Shown in pieces: positions 6,510 through 6,829 of a DNA stretch of 6,829 bases. Position 1 is the first letter of the stretch, and every line of letters starts with the position of its first letter. Under the pieces are notes generated by a model, which was given only the letters and a program-made list of their open reading frames with translations, did no database searches and was not told the origin of the DNA. A program made the position numbers and the translations under genes. The stretch spans positions 1-6,829 of the forward strand of contig JAHIYT010000021.1 in assembly GCA_018814945.1 (NCBI GenBank), read 5' to 3'. Origin of the DNA: Patescibacteria group bacterium (lineage in GTDB: Bacteria; Patescibacteriota; Gracilibacteria; UM-FILTER-43-11).

Positions 6510-6565
6510 AAAATTGAAAATTAGAAAATTGAAAATTAATTTTGAATTTTAAATCTTGAATCTTT
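6510..6565. repeat. Heptamer array with inverted arms after the cysteine-repeat gene
   Basis: Beginning 13 bases after the stop codon, 7-bp units run AAAATTG, AAAATTA, then after one extra G AAAATTG, AAAATTA. The direction then flips to AATTTTG, AATTTTA, AATCTTG, AATCTTT. Positions 6525-6550 form a 26-bp inverted repeat with no spacer and one mismatched pair. The stem is purely A/T and lacks a terminal U-run after a GC stem, so it is not a classical terminator, though a weak cruciform or RNA hairpin could form. It ends 13 bases before the next start codon. TGAAAAT is shared with the array between priA and dus. Confidence 0.8.
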
Positions 6566-6578
6566 AATTAAAAAGTTA

Positions 6579-6829
6579 ATGAAACTAAAAACATACACCA
6601 CCCTTTCAATTATCATTTTGATGTTTACTGCGTCGATAGTCTACGCATCAACACCAATAACAGGAACCTCTTACGGTGAGAATTTTGGTTTGATACACTT
6701 CGATTATACGACTGCCGTAAACCCTTTTGCTGAGTGTGATCATGAATCTCCTGATTTCAATACTCCTAATTGTCCTAATAGCGACGCTAAAAACCAAACC
6801 CCTGAACCGCTTGTTCTTTCTTACAGTGA
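6579..6829 (+). CDS. Secreted protein, 5' part only (runs off the window)
   Basis: An open frame of 83 codons starts with ATG at 6579 and is still open at the window end; the final TGA there is out of frame. Residues 1-23 are a clear signal peptide: basic MKLK, a hydrophobic core SIIILMFTASI, then a V-Y-A cleavage site followed by STPITG. The mature part is polar, with TSYGENFGLIHFDYTTAVNP and then two cysteines at 53 and 65. They are spaced C-x11-C, the same spacing as in the repeats of the preceding gene, though the surrounding residues do not match that consensus. No lipobox is present, so it is not predicted to be a lipoprotein. There is no Shine-Dalgarno sequence; the start is chosen by the signal peptide. 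It lies 82 bases after the cysteine-repeat gene on the same strand. Family and function are not recognised. Confidence 0.8.
   Translation, partial: MKLKTYTTLSIIILMFTASIVYASTPITGTSYGENFGLIHFDYTTAVNPFAECDHESPDFNTPNCPNSDAKNQTPEPLVLSYS

Overview
The window reads like a piece of an AT-rich genome from the Candidate Phyla Radiation (Patescibacteria, most likely Parcubacteria-like). This is an inference. It rests on the AT-rich composition, weak or absent Shine-Dalgarno sequences, short tandem heptamer repeats directly after stop codons, a protein with PilC/GspF N-terminal-type domains, and small envelope proteins of no recognised family. No rRNA, tRNA, CRISPR array or transposase gene was seen. Stops are standard (TAA, TGA).

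Left half (34-3781), minus strand. Three genes read leftwards in the order alpha/beta hydrolase (RBBP9/YdeN type), priA, dus. The hydrolase and priA share an ATGA overlap. priA and dus are 44 bases apart, and most of that gap is a heptamer array. priA (replication restart helicase) and dus (tRNA dihydrouridine synthase, DusB type) are complete housekeeping genes with all the expected motifs. priA carries two repeat-derived in-frame insertions: a perfect 36-bp palindrome equal to exactly 12 codons, and a 4 x 7 bp array inside the zinc-binding region.

Centre (3782-3968). A divergent intergenic region of under 200 bases has candidate promoters on both strands.

Right half (3969-6829), plus strand. 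Three envelope genes follow one another. The first is a 495-residue membrane protein with two tandem PilC/GspF N-terminal-like domains, a helical middle and three C-terminal membrane segments. The second is a 324-residue membrane-anchored protein with eight cysteine-pair repeats of about 30 residues. The third is the start of a secreted protein cut by the window end. They may form one envelope or secretion-related module, but no function can be assigned beyond location.

The strongest signals are the orientation-neutral palindrome in priA, the family of heptamer arrays found in four places, the cysteine-repeat protein, and the PilC-like protein without a recognisable PilC core.
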